Origin: JAJZJT01 sp049964655
Lineage (GTDB): Bacteria > Actinomycetota > Acidimicrobiia > Acidimicrobiales > RAAP-2
NCBI GenBank assembly: GCA_049964655.1
Contig: JBMFXC010000014.1
Location: forward strand, 1 to 39,369
DNA length: 39,369 nucleotides
Direction of reading: 5' to 3'
Shown in pieces: positions 8,669 through 15,727 of this stretch. Each line of letters opens with the position of its first letter. Within the stretch, counting starts at the first letter, position 1. A program made the position numbers and the translations under genes. Under the pieces are notes generated by a model. That model searched no databases, was not told the origin of the DNA, and saw nothing but the letters and a program-made list of their open reading frames with translations.

Positions 8669-9294
8669 GGGCGCTCGTCCTCGACGACCACGCCGTCGCC
8701 CGCCGTGGGCTGCGGACGATCCTCGACGAGGCCTTCGACCTCGACGCCTGCGACGAGGCGGTCACCGGCACCGAAGCGTTGGCGCTCGCCGCCCGCCATC
8801 GCCCTGAGCTCGTCCTCGTCGACCTGCACGTCCCCGGCTCGATGCCCGTCCACGAGCTGTGCCGACAACTGCGCGCGCTCCTGCCCGAAGCCCGGATCGT
8901 CATCGTGACAGCCTTCGACCGGATCCCCGAGATCAAAGACGGCCTGGCTGCCGGTGCCGACGGGTGCCTCCTGAAAGACACCGAAGAGGTCGACCTCACC
9001 GCCGCCCTCCGGACCATCGTCGCCGGCGAGACGGTGATCGACCCGCGCATCGCCCAGCGGCTCGCCAGCGAGCTTCTGGGTCGCGGCAATGCCAGCACCG
9101 GGGTGCACCTCACCGGCCGTGAACGCGACGTGCTGCACCTGTTGGCCGAGGGGTGCTCCAACCGGGCCATCTCCGACAAGCTGCAGCTGTCGGAAGCGAC
9201 CGTCAAAGGCCACGTCAGCAGCCTCCTCGAAAAGCTGCACGCCTCGTCACGCCTCGAGGCCCTGGTGCGGGCCTCCGACGCCGGGCTCATCTGA
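8665..9294 (+). CDS. LuxR/NarL-family response regulator
   Basis: A 209-residue regulator with a receiver domain followed by a LuxR-type helix-turn-helix. The receiver has the acidic pair in VLDDHAVARRGL, the phosphorylation site D53 in LVLVDLHVPG, the switch Thr in IVTAFD and the conserved Lys in LLKDTEE. The DNA-binding domain runs from LTGRERDVLHLLAEGCSNR to LSEATVKGHVSSLLEKL. It starts with GTG inside the kinase stop (GTGA at 8665), so the two are a co-translated pair. It probably controls nearby promoters, possibly the acid-uptake operon. Just after its stop begins a 13-bp tandem repeat shared with the end of the opposite-strand gene. Confidence 0.94.
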   Translation: MRALVLDDHAVARRGLRTILDEAFDLDACDEAVTGTEALALAARHRPELVLVDLHVPGSMPVHELCRQLRALLPEARIVIVTAFDRIPEIKDGLAAGADGCLLKDTEEVDLTAALRTIVAGETVIDPRIAQRLASELLGRGNASTGVHLTGRERDVLHLLAEGCSNRAISDKLQLSEATVKGHVSSLLEKLHASSRLEALVRASDAGLI

Positions 9295-9295
9295 G

Positions 9296-9373
9296 CCGGT
9301 CAGGTGCACCGGTCAGGTGGACCGGTCAGGTGGACCGGTCAGGTGCACCGGTCAGGTGGACCGGTCAGGTGGA
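9296..9373. repeat. 13-bp tandem repeat, six copies, between convergent genes
   Basis: Six copies of a 13-bp unit, CCGGTCAGGTGCA or CCGGTCAGGTGGA, start at 9296, 9309, 9322, 9335, 9348 and 9361. The variants follow the order CA, GA, GA, CA, GA, GA, so the array is really a duplicated 39-bp block. It starts just after the regulator stop, and the TGA stop of the opposite-strand amidotransferase (9365-9367) lies inside the last copy. Confidence 0.92.
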
Positions 9374-10129
9374 CCGGACCCTGGTGTCGGGTGGGCGGGC
9401 GGCGTCTCCGGTGGCAACGACGCCGGCGACGAAGCGGCCGAGCACCCGACGGCCGGTCGCCGTGACGACCGCCACGCGGCTCGGGTCGAGGACCACTCCG
9501 GCGGGGAGGTGTGGTGCCCACGCCGCAGCCAGCTCGTGGTCGACCTCGACGTGGAACTGCAGCCCGTAGGCGTTCCGGCCGACGCGGAACGCCTGATGGG
9601 GAACGGACCGGGTGGCCGCCAGGTGCACCGCCCCCTCGGGCAACGTGAACGTGTCGGCATGCCAGTGGACGCAGGGGACCTCGGTCGTCCCGAGGCCTCG
9701 GTACTCCGGACCGAGCACCGGGTCTCGCCGTCCTGCCGGCGTGAGCACGACGGCCCCCAGGCCGACCTCGGGGGCGGGTGCCGGCCGGACCTCGGCACCG
9801 AGGGCAGCGGCGAGCTGCTGGGCCCCGAGACAGATGCCGAGGACGGGCAGGCCGGCGGCCACGCTGTCAGCCACGAGGGCGCGTTCGGCAGCCAGCCAGG
9901 GGAAGGCATCGACGTCGCCCGCCCCCATCGGTCCACCCAGCACGACGAGCCCGGCCAGGGAGCCCGCGGCCGGAAGCGGCTCACCCCGGTCGGGTCGGAC
10001 GACGAGGACCGAACAACCCGCCGAAGCGAGCAGGGGCCCGAGGAGGCCTGGGCCCTCGTAGTCCACGTGCTGGAGCACGGCGACCGGCTTGCGAGCCGCT
10101 GGCCCACCCTGGGTGTCGAGCCCGGTCAC
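9365..10129 (-). CDS. Class I glutamine amidotransferase-like protein
   Basis: The 254-residue protein is a stand-alone class I (triad) amidotransferase domain like those of GMP synthase relatives. It has the oxyanion region VVLGGPMGAGD, the nucleophile elbow GICLGAQQLA with Cys at about 100, and the His-Glu pair in YGLQFHVEVD (about H193 and E195). No synthetase domain is fused, so the acceptor of the ammonia is unknown; family members include gamma-glutamyl hydrolases. The GTG start at 10129 overlaps the stop of the PIG-L gene (GTGA), which argues for that start over longer frames. The last codons run into the 13-bp tandem repeat, so the C-terminus DTRVRST may be variable. Confidence 0.9.
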   Translation of the reverse strand: MTGLDTQGGPAARKPVAVLQHVDYEGPGLLGPLLASAGCSVLVVRPDRGEPLPAAGSLAGLVVLGGPMGAGDVDAFPWLAAERALVADSVAAGLPVLGICLGAQQLAAALGAEVRPAPAPEVGLGAVVLTPAGRRDPVLGPEYRGLGTTEVPCVHWHADTFTLPEGAVHLAATRSVPHQAFRVGRNAYGLQFHVEVDHELAAAWAPHLPAGVVLDPSRVAVVTATGRRVLGRFVAGVVATGDAARPPDTRVRST

Positions 10130-10884
10130 GCGGTGGGGACCACGTGGAAGGCTTCCGCCAACCGCCCCGCTCCGAGGCCGGCCGCGGCGGCCGTCGACCC
10201 CATCCAGTCGCGCAGCATGGGCTCGACGTGGTCGGCATCGGTGCCCTGGCTCCGGTGGCACCGGAGGGCGGCGAGCTTGCGCGGGAACGCCTCGGTGACG
10301 TCGACCACCCGGTCGGCTCGCTCGGTGGCCATCACCCACAGCTCGGGGACGACGTGGGGCTCGAGCCCCTCGGACAGCAGCTCGGGGTGGGCGAAAGGAT
10401 TGCGAGCGTCGGGGTAGACGGCGCACACCGCCGCCTCCCCGGCCGCCAGGTGGTCCGGGTGGCTGGCATAGAGGCGGTCCCAGTTGCGCTCGGGCGACTG
10501 GGCGACCACCCGGTCGGGCCGGAAGCGTCGGATGACACGGGTCAGCGCGGCCCGCAGCTCGAGCGAGGGGACGAGCTGCCCGTCGAGGAACCCCAGGAAG
10601 GTCACCTCGGTGACGCCGACCTCCTTGGCCGCCGCCCGTTGCTCGTCGCGGCGGATGGCAGCCATCTCCTCGCGGCTGATCGACCGGTCGGAGCCTCCCG
10701 CCTGGCCGTCGGTGACGACGCAGTAGGCGACCTCTGCCCCGGCAGCCGTCCAGGTGGCCACCGACCCCGCCGCACCGAAGTCCACGTCGTCGGGGTGCGC
10801 GCTGACCACGAGCACCCGCGTGCCGGCCGCGGTCCCCGTGTCCACCGTCAACCCCCGGCCTCCCGCCCGGGCCTCAGGCGCCAT
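10126..10884 (-). CDS. PIG-L family (LmbE-like) N-acetylglucosaminyl deacetylase
   Basis: This 252-residue zinc hydrolase has the family's metal-binding motif AHPDD at residues 29-33 and the second motif SHPDHLAAG. The family removes N-acetyl groups from sugars such as GlcNAc conjugates; in Actinobacteria it includes MshB of mycothiol synthesis and Mca. Which it is cannot be told from sequence alone, and no other mycothiol gene is in the window. The ATG at 10884 overlaps the end of the helicase gene by 11 bases. A GTG at about residue 14 would also be possible, because homology starts only at about residue 22. It belongs to a helicase, PIG-L and amidotransferase run on the minus strand. Confidence 0.88.
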   Translation of the reverse strand: MAPEARAGGRGLTVDTGTAAGTRVLVVSAHPDDVDFGAAGSVATWTAAGAEVAYCVVTDGQAGGSDRSISREEMAAIRRDEQRAAAKEVGVTEVTFLGFLDGQLVPSLELRAALTRVIRRFRPDRVVAQSPERNWDRLYASHPDHLAAGEAAVCAVYPDARNPFAHPELLSEGLEPHVVPELWVMATERADRVVDVTEAFPRKLAALRCHRSQGTDADHVEPMLRDWMGSTAAAAGLGAGRLAEAFHVVPTA

Positions 10885-12100
10885 CGCCCAGCGGGTCCCA
10901 CCCTGCCAGGTCGGCCAGGCGCTTGTCGTTCGAGAACATCTCGACGATGGGGATCTTCAGCCCGATGCGCTGCTGGATCCGCTCGACCTCGAGGATCTGG
11001 TTCCACTGCAACAGCGTGACCACCACGCCCGCCTCGCCGGCTCGGGCCGTCCGGCCCGATCGGTGGAGGTACGCCTTGTGGTCTTCAGGGACGTCGAAGT
11101 GGACGACGACGTCCACGGCATCGATGTCGAGGCCTCGGGCGGCGACGTCGGTGGCGACGAGCACGGGAAGCTTCCCCTCGGCGAAGTCGCGCAGCGTGCG
11201 CTCCCGGTTGACCTGGCGCAGGTCGCCGTGGATGGCACCCGAGCGCACGCCCTCACGCTGGAGCTGTTCGACGAGACGGTCGGCACCCCGCTTGGTGCGG
11301 ACGAAGACGATGGCCTTCGACGCGCTCCGGCAGATGGCGGCGCACACCTTGACCCGGTCCATCTGGTGCACCTCGAGGAACCGGTGCTCCATGGCCTCGA
11401 CCGTGGTGCGTGGCGAGGCGACCTCGTGGAGGACCGGGTCCGTCAGGTACCGGCTGACCAAGCGGTCGACCGCTCCGTCGAGGGTCGCCGAGAAGAGCAG
11501 CGTCTGGTGGGGTCGCTCGAGGCGTCGCAGCACCCACTCGACCTGGGGCATGAAGCCCATGTCGGCCATCCGGTCCGCCTCGTCGAGCACGAGGGTCTCG
11601 ATGTCGGCGACCGACAGCTCGCCCCGGTCGCCCAGGTCGATGAGGCGCCCCGGTGTGGCGATCACGGCGTCGACGCCCCGCCGCACCTTCTTCACCTGTC
11701 GTTCGATGTCCGCGCCGCCGTAGACGGCGACCACCCGCAGACCGACCGCCTCTGCCAGCGGCTCGAGGACCTCGCTCACCTGGACGGCCAGCTCGCGGGT
11801 CGGCACCAGCACGAGGGCGCGGGGGCGTCCCGGCTCCACCGCTGGCGCGCTCATGGTCCGCTGCAGCAGCGGAAGTCCGAAGGCGAGGGTCTTGCCCGAC
11901 CCCGTCTTCGCTTTGCCGCACACGTCGCGTCCAGCCAGGCCGTCGGCGACGGTCATGGCCTGGATGGCGAAGGCGTTGGTGATGCCCTGGCTGGCCAGGA
12001 CCTTCACAAGGGCCGGGTCGACGCCGAGGGCGTCGAAGGCGGGGCCGTCCTCGCGGTCGTCTACGGGGGCGCGGTCGCCCTGCTCGGGGGCAACGGTCAT
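10874..12100 (-). CDS. DEAD-box ATP-dependent RNA helicase
   Basis: A 408-residue helicase core with almost no extension. The motifs appear in order: a Q motif (ITNAFAIQ), I (AKTGSGKT, residues 64-71), Ia (PTRELAVQ), Ib (TPGRL), II (DEAD at 173-176), III (SAT), V (ARGLDI) and VI (HRSGRTAR). Such proteins unwind RNA in ribosome assembly, mRNA decay or cold adaptation; which RNA is targeted is unknown. The ATG at 12100 is preceded by GAGAGAGAGAG as a purine-rich ribosome binding site. A 27-bp stretch near its 5' end (12021-12047) is duplicated exactly at 12312-12338, just downstream of thiC. Confidence 0.95.
   Translation of the reverse strand: MTVAPEQGDRAPVDDREDGPAFDALGVDPALVKVLASQGITNAFAIQAMTVADGLAGRDVCGKAKTGSGKTLAFGLPLLQRTMSAPAVEPGRPRALVLVPTRELAVQVSEVLEPLAEAVGLRVVAVYGGADIERQVKKVRRGVDAVIATPGRLIDLGDRGELSVADIETLVLDEADRMADMGFMPQVEWVLRRLERPHQTLLFSATLDGAVDRLVSRYLTDPVLHEVASPRTTVEAMEHRFLEVHQMDRVKVCAAICRSASKAIVFVRTKRGADRLVEQLQREGVRSGAIHGDLRQVNRERTLRDFAEGKLPVLVATDVAARGLDIDAVDVVVHFDVPEDHKAYLHRSGRTARAGEAGVVVTLLQWNQILEVERIQQRIGLKIPIVEMFSNDKRLADLAGWDPLGDGA
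12021..12047. repeat. 27-bp perfect direct repeat, copy 1 (inside helicase gene)
   Basis: This stretch, beginning ACGCCGAGGGCG, codes for part of the helicase N-terminus (around GPAFDALGV). It recurs without mismatch at 12312-12338 in the same orientation, 291 bp away. Flanking bases CGGGTC also match apart from one extra G. Confidence 0.95.
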
Positions 12101-12241
12101 AGGGATCAGCTCTCTCTCTCCTGCTCTGGTCCGGCGGCCGACGGGCCACCGCGGCCCACCGGTCGGTGGGCGCAGTTGGGCCCGCCTCGGGCCGGTTCCG
12201 GCACGCCGTGCGCGCCAGCCACAGAGTTGAGGAAGACCCCG

Positions 12242-12263
12242 GCAGCGGGAACACTCCCGCTGC
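12242..12263 (-). terminator. Hairpin downstream of thiC
   Basis: A perfect 9-bp stem GCAGCGGGA with loop ACAC lies in the 243-bp gap between the thiC stop and the helicase start, both on the minus strand. It is a candidate terminator for thiC. Its T content is low. The rest of this gap holds no gene that I can see. Confidence 0.5.
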
Positions 12264-12311
12264 GGCCTCCAGCCTACCTGCCGGCCGCTCCGAGTGGCGC
12301 CATCCCGGGTC

Positions 12312-12338
12312 ACGCCGAGGGCGTCGAAGGCGGGGCCG
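12312..12338. repeat. 27-bp perfect direct repeat, copy 2 (after thiC)
   Basis: This is an exact copy of 12021-12047, placed five bases beyond the thiC stop codon in non-coding DNA. In copy 1 it is coding sequence, so copy 2 is probably the derived one. Confidence 0.95.
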
Positions 12339-12343
12339 ACCAG

Positions 12344-14182
12344 TCAGGTCGTGGCCGGCTCGTGGGTGGCCGGCTCGTGGGTGGCCGGCTCGTGGGTGGC
12401 CGGCTCGTGGGTGGCCGGCTCGTGGTAGAGGGCACCTCCGGCGCGACGGAACTCGTCCGCCTTCTCCTTCATGCCCAGCTCCACCGCGACGGCCTCGTCC
12501 ACGCCGTGCGCGACTGCGTAGTCGCGCACGTCCTGGCTGATGCGCATCGAGCAGAACTTGGGTCCGCACATCGAGCAGAAGTGGGCGGTCTTGGCCGGCT
12601 CGGCCGGGAGCGTCTCGTCGTGGTAAGACCGGGCCGTCTCGGGGTCGAGCGCCAGGTTGAACTGGTCCTCCCAACGGAACTCGAAGCGGGCCTTGGAGAG
12701 AGCGTCGTCCCATGCCTGGGCGCCCGGGTGCCCCTTGGCCAGGTCGGCGGCGTGGGCGGCGATCTTGTAGGCGATCATGCCCTGCTTCACGTCGTCACGG
12801 TCGGGCAGCCCGAGGTGCTCCTTGGGGGTCACGTAGCAGAGCATGGCCGTCCCGTGCATCCCGATCACCGCAGCCCCGATGGCCGACGTGATGTGGTCGT
12901 AGGCCGGAGCCACGTCCACGGTGAGGGGGCCGAGCGTGTAGAACGGCGCCTCGTGGCACACCTCCTGCTGGAGGGTGACGTTCTCGGCCACCTTGTGCAG
13001 GGGGACGTGCCCCGGTCCCTCGATCATCACCTGCACGTCGTGGCGCCACGCCACCTCGGTGAGCTCCCCGAGCGTCCGGAGCTCGGCGAACTGGGCGTCG
13101 TCGTTGGCGTCCGCGATCGACCCCGGGCGCAGACCGTCTCCCAGCGAGAAGGCGACGTCGTAGGCGGCCATGATCTCGCAGATGTCCTCGAAGTGCGTGT
13201 AGAGGAAGTTCTCTTGGTGGTGGGCGAGGCACCACGCCGCCATGATCGAGCCACCCCGGCTGACGATGCCTGTCACTCGCCTCGCCGTGAGTGGGACGTA
13301 GCGAAGCAGTACACCGGCATGGATGGTGAAGTAGTCGACACCCTGCTCGGCCTGCTCGACGAGCGTGTCACGGTAGAGCTCCCAGGTCAGCTCCTCGGGA
13401 ACGCCGTCGACCTTCTCGAGGGCCTGGTAGATGGGGACCGTGCCGATGGGCACCGGGGCGTTGCGGACGATCCACTCGCGGGTGGTGTGGATGTCGGGAC
13501 CGGTCGAGAGGTCCATGACGGTGTCCGCGCCCCATCGCGTCGCCCAGGTCAGCTTCTCGACCTCTTCCTCGATCGAGGACGTCACTGCCGAGTTGCCGAT
13601 GTTGGCGTTGACCTTGACCAGGAACCGCCTCCCGATCACCATCGGCTCGGACTCGGGGTGGTTGACGTTGGCCGGCAGGATGGCCCGGCCGGCCGCCACT
13701 TCGGCGCGCACGAGCTCGGCGTCCACGCCCTCGCGTGTGGCGACGAACTCCATCTCCGGAGTGATCTCCCCCCGTCGGGCATAGTGCAGCTGGGTGACCG
13801 GGCCCGAGCGCGATCGCAACGGACGCCGCGGGCCGTTCGGGAACCCGTCGGGGCCCGGACCCTCACGCCGGACAGCGGCGCGGCCGTCGTCACGCCGATC
13901 GACCGGACGGCCGACGATCTCCTCGACGTCACCGCGGCCGAGGATCCAGGGGCGTCGCAAGAGCGGCAACCCTTCGGCCGGCACCGAGCCCGGACCCGAG
14001 GTGTCGTAGAGGCGCACGGGGGGATTGGGCACCGGACCGTCGGGGCCGGGGGTGTCGGACAAGGTGACCTCGGCGAAGGGGACGCGGACGCCCGCCCCGC
14101 CGTCGACGTAGACCTTCCGCCGGGTGGGCTGCCCGGTGGCTGTCGCCCCGGAGTGGTGCCCCGTGCTGTCGGTCAGTGACAT
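12344..14182 (-). CDS. thiC: Phosphomethylpyrimidine synthase ThiC
   Basis: ThiC is a radical-SAM enzyme that turns aminoimidazole ribotide into the pyrimidine part of thiamin. The 612-residue protein carries the C-terminal [4Fe-4S] motif CSMCGPKFC (C536, C539, C544) and core motifs such as NSAVTSSIEEEVEK, DYFTIHAGVL, SRGGSIMAAW and MIEGPGHVPLHK. The N-terminal domain of about 150 residues is typical of the long bacterial form. The ATG at 14182 follows GGAGGGA, which is itself part of the TPP riboswitch. The C-terminus ends in five tandem EPATH-type pentapeptides, encoded by 15-bp repeats. No other thiamin gene is adjacent. Confidence 0.97.
   Translation of the reverse strand: MSLTDSTGHHSGATATGQPTRRKVYVDGGAGVRVPFAEVTLSDTPGPDGPVPNPPVRLYDTSGPGSVPAEGLPLLRRPWILGRGDVEEIVGRPVDRRDDGRAAVRREGPGPDGFPNGPRRPLRSRSGPVTQLHYARRGEITPEMEFVATREGVDAELVRAEVAAGRAILPANVNHPESEPMVIGRRFLVKVNANIGNSAVTSSIEEEVEKLTWATRWGADTVMDLSTGPDIHTTREWIVRNAPVPIGTVPIYQALEKVDGVPEELTWELYRDTLVEQAEQGVDYFTIHAGVLLRYVPLTARRVTGIVSRGGSIMAAWCLAHHQENFLYTHFEDICEIMAAYDVAFSLGDGLRPGSIADANDDAQFAELRTLGELTEVAWRHDVQVMIEGPGHVPLHKVAENVTLQQEVCHEAPFYTLGPLTVDVAPAYDHITSAIGAAVIGMHGTAMLCYVTPKEHLGLPDRDDVKQGMIAYKIAAHAADLAKGHPGAQAWDDALSKARFEFRWEDQFNLALDPETARSYHDETLPAEPAKTAHFCSMCGPKFCSMRISQDVRDYAVAHGVDEAVAVELGMKEKADEFRRAGGALYHEPATHEPATHEPATHEPATHEPATT
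12347..12421 (-). repeat. 15-bp coding tandem repeat, five copies, at thiC 3' end
   Basis: Five in-frame 15-bp units add EPATH four times and EPATT once to the ThiC C-terminus, after the natural end of the conserved fold. The array stops directly at the stop codon. Copies are nearly identical at DNA level. Confidence 0.92.
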
Positions 14183-14189
14183 GGCTCGT

Positions 14190-14275
14190 CTCCCTCCGCC
14201 GGCATTACCCGGTTCAGGTTCGGTCGGCACCCGGCAGGCGCCCTCTCAGCCCGGTCGGTCCGAGCTCCCGTCGGG
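14190..14275 (-). promoter_or_regulatory. TPP riboswitch controlling thiC
   Basis: Read on the minus strand, the region has the conserved thi-box pieces in order: CGGGAGCTC, GGGCTGAGAGGG, then ACCTGAACCGGGTAATGCC and GGCGGAGGGA. CTGAGA and CCTGAACCGGGTAATGCC (partly in the second piece) are the sequence-invariant TPP-binding segments. The aptamer ends only eight bases before the thiC ATG, and its final GGAGGGA is in the right place to be the ribosome binding site. Thiamin pyrophosphate binding would therefore hide the ribosome site directly, a translational control mode. Confidence 0.93.
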
Positions 14276-14313
14276 CCAGTCTCGCGCGTCCCGGTCCGGT
14301 GCGCTGCGGAGCT

Positions 14314-14378
14314 GCCGAACCGGGGCCGCCGAACCGGGGCCGCCGAACCGGGGCCGCCGAACCGGGGCCGCCGAACCG
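14314..14378. repeat. 14-bp tandem repeat, 4.6 copies, upstream of bcp
   Basis: The unit GCCGAACCGGGGCC is repeated with a 14-bp period (GAACC at 14317, 14331, 14345, 14359 and 14373), with no mismatch seen in the complete copies. It lies in the shared upstream region of the divergent thiC and bcp genes, upstream of the riboswitch, where their promoters should be. Confidence 0.9.
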
Positions 14379-14453
14379 TCAGTGTCGTCCCGGCGGCAAC
14401 CGTCTGCGATGCTGTGGACGTCGACGTCCAGCACCGAGAGAGGATTGAGCACC

Positions 14454-14918
14454 ATGGGAACGCTCGCAGTCGGCGACCGGGCACCGGCCTTCACGCTGCC
14501 GGACCAGGACGGCAACCCGGTCTCCCTCGCCGACTTCACCGGGTCGCCCGTCGTCGTCTACTTCTACCCGAAGGACGACACGCCTGGCTGCACCAAGGAA
14601 GCCTGTCAGTTCAACGACAACCTGCGGTCGTTCTCGGCCTCGGGCGCCCAGGTGGTCGGGATCTCTGCCGACTCCGCCGAGAAGCACCGGGCCTTCCGTG
14701 ACAAGTACGGCCTGCGCTTCCCGCTCCTCACCGACGTCGACCACCAGGTCGGCACGGCGTACGGGGCATGGGGCGAGAAGACCCTCTACGGCAAGAAGAG
14801 CATCGGTGTGATCCGTTCGACGTTCCTCGTCGGACCGGACGGGACCATCACCCGGGCCTGGTACAACGTGCGTGCTGACGGGCACGCCGCCAAGGTGCTC
14901 GCCGCCCTGGAGGGCTGA
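14454..14918 (+). CDS. bcp: Thioredoxin-dependent thiol peroxidase (Bcp/PrxQ)
   Basis: The 154-residue peroxiredoxin reduces hydrogen peroxide and organic hydroperoxides with electrons from thioredoxin. The motif YPKDDTPGCTKEACQFND carries the peroxidatic Cys46 and the resolving Cys51, five residues apart as in the PrxQ class. The length is standard for the family. The ATG at 14454 follows the purine-rich GAGAGAGGA. The gene is divergent from thiC and convergent with the glycosylase gene, so it is probably a single-gene unit. Confidence 0.96.
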   Translation: MGTLAVGDRAPAFTLPDQDGNPVSLADFTGSPVVVYFYPKDDTPGCTKEACQFNDNLRSFSASGAQVVGISADSAEKHRAFRDKYGLRFPLLTDVDHQVGTAYGAWGEKTLYGKKSIGVIRSTFLVGPDGTITRAWYNVRADGHAAKVLAALEG

Positions 14919-14936
14919 CGGTCCGACCGGCCCGGT

Positions 14937-15719
14937 TCATCGCTGGTGCGCCGGGCACCACCACGTCGTCCGGCCACCGACCGTCGTGCGCGCCAACGCC
15001 GCTCCGTCGCGCGGGCAACGGCCACCGGGACGCCGCTCGGCGACCAGGTCGCCGAGGTGTGACCCCCCGCGCTCGACGAGCGCGGCGATGGTGGCGAGGA
15101 GGTGCCGGTGGAGCCGGCGGGACACCGCCGGGCCCAGGTCGCGCGCCGGTCGCCGAGGGTCGACCCCCGAGCGCCAGAGCACCTCGTCGCCGATCAGGTT
15201 GCCGACCCCGGCGAGCACCGACTGGTCGAGGAGGCGGGCTTTGACCGGTACGGCCGACGCGGCGAGCGCTCGGGCAAAGGCGGCCTGGCCGATCGTGGCG
15301 GCATCCGGGCCCAACCCCCCGAGGTCCGGGTCGAGGGTCACGCCACCGAGGCGGCGCGGGTCGGCGAGGGCCAGCACGCCGCCGTCCGCGAAGCGAAGGG
15401 CGAAGCGAACCCATGCGGGGTCGCGCCGTCTCGGCGCGTAGCGAAGGCCGTCGAGCGCGGCGTTCCCGTCGAGCTCGAGGATGCCGGTCATCCCGAACTG
15501 CAGCCCGAGGACGTGGTCCGCGCCGACCCCGACACAGACCCGCTTGCCGTGCCGCCACACCTCGGTCACCGGCCGGCCGACGAGCGCGCGATCGAGGGCC
15601 GCCTGGTCGGTCGCACCCTTCAGGTACCAGACGTCGGGGGCCACCACCTCGGCCACCCGGCGCCCGACAGCGTGCTCGGCCACTCGTCGGTAGCACTCGG
15701 CCTCGGGCAGCTCGGGCAC
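14937..15719 (-). CDS. Fpg/Nei-family DNA glycosylase
   Basis: This 260-residue base-excision repair protein starts with PELPEAE after the initiator, giving the catalytic N-terminal proline and Glu3, and has the conserved lysine in HGKRV (about K59). The helix-two-turn-helix region shows GVGNLIGDEVLWRSGVDP, and the C-terminus ends CPAHQR. The usual Cys4 zinc finger is incomplete: CPRDG lacks the second cysteine and CPAH has a histidine in place of the fourth. It may bind zinc poorly or be a zincless variant, so 8-oxoguanine specificity is uncertain. The GTG at 15719 begins eight bases after the methyltransferase stop, so both genes are probably in one transcript. Confidence 0.88.
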   Translation of the reverse strand: MPELPEAECYRRVAEHAVGRRVAEVVAPDVWYLKGATDQAALDRALVGRPVTEVWRHGKRVCVGVGADHVLGLQFGMTGILELDGNAALDGLRYAPRRRDPAWVRFALRFADGGVLALADPRRLGGVTLDPDLGGLGPDAATIGQAAFARALAASAVPVKARLLDQSVLAGVGNLIGDEVLWRSGVDPRRPARDLGPAVSRRLHRHLLATIAALVERGGSHLGDLVAERRPGGRCPRDGAALARTTVGGRTTWWCPAHQR

Positions 15720-15727
15720 CGTTCACC

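Noticed and set aside
9296..9373. Regular repeats considered as a CRISPR array
   Set aside because: The copies are directly joined without spacers and only 13 bp long. No cas genes are present.
10126..10884. Naming the PIG-L gene mshB or mca
   Set aside because: The metal motifs are common to the whole family, and no other mycothiol gene is close.
10754..14179. Very long plus-strand open frame (over 1100 codons) opposite the helicase and thiC genes
   Set aside because: It is the mirror of real minus-strand genes in G/C-rich DNA. Its codons follow the opposite frame and it has no recognisable domain.
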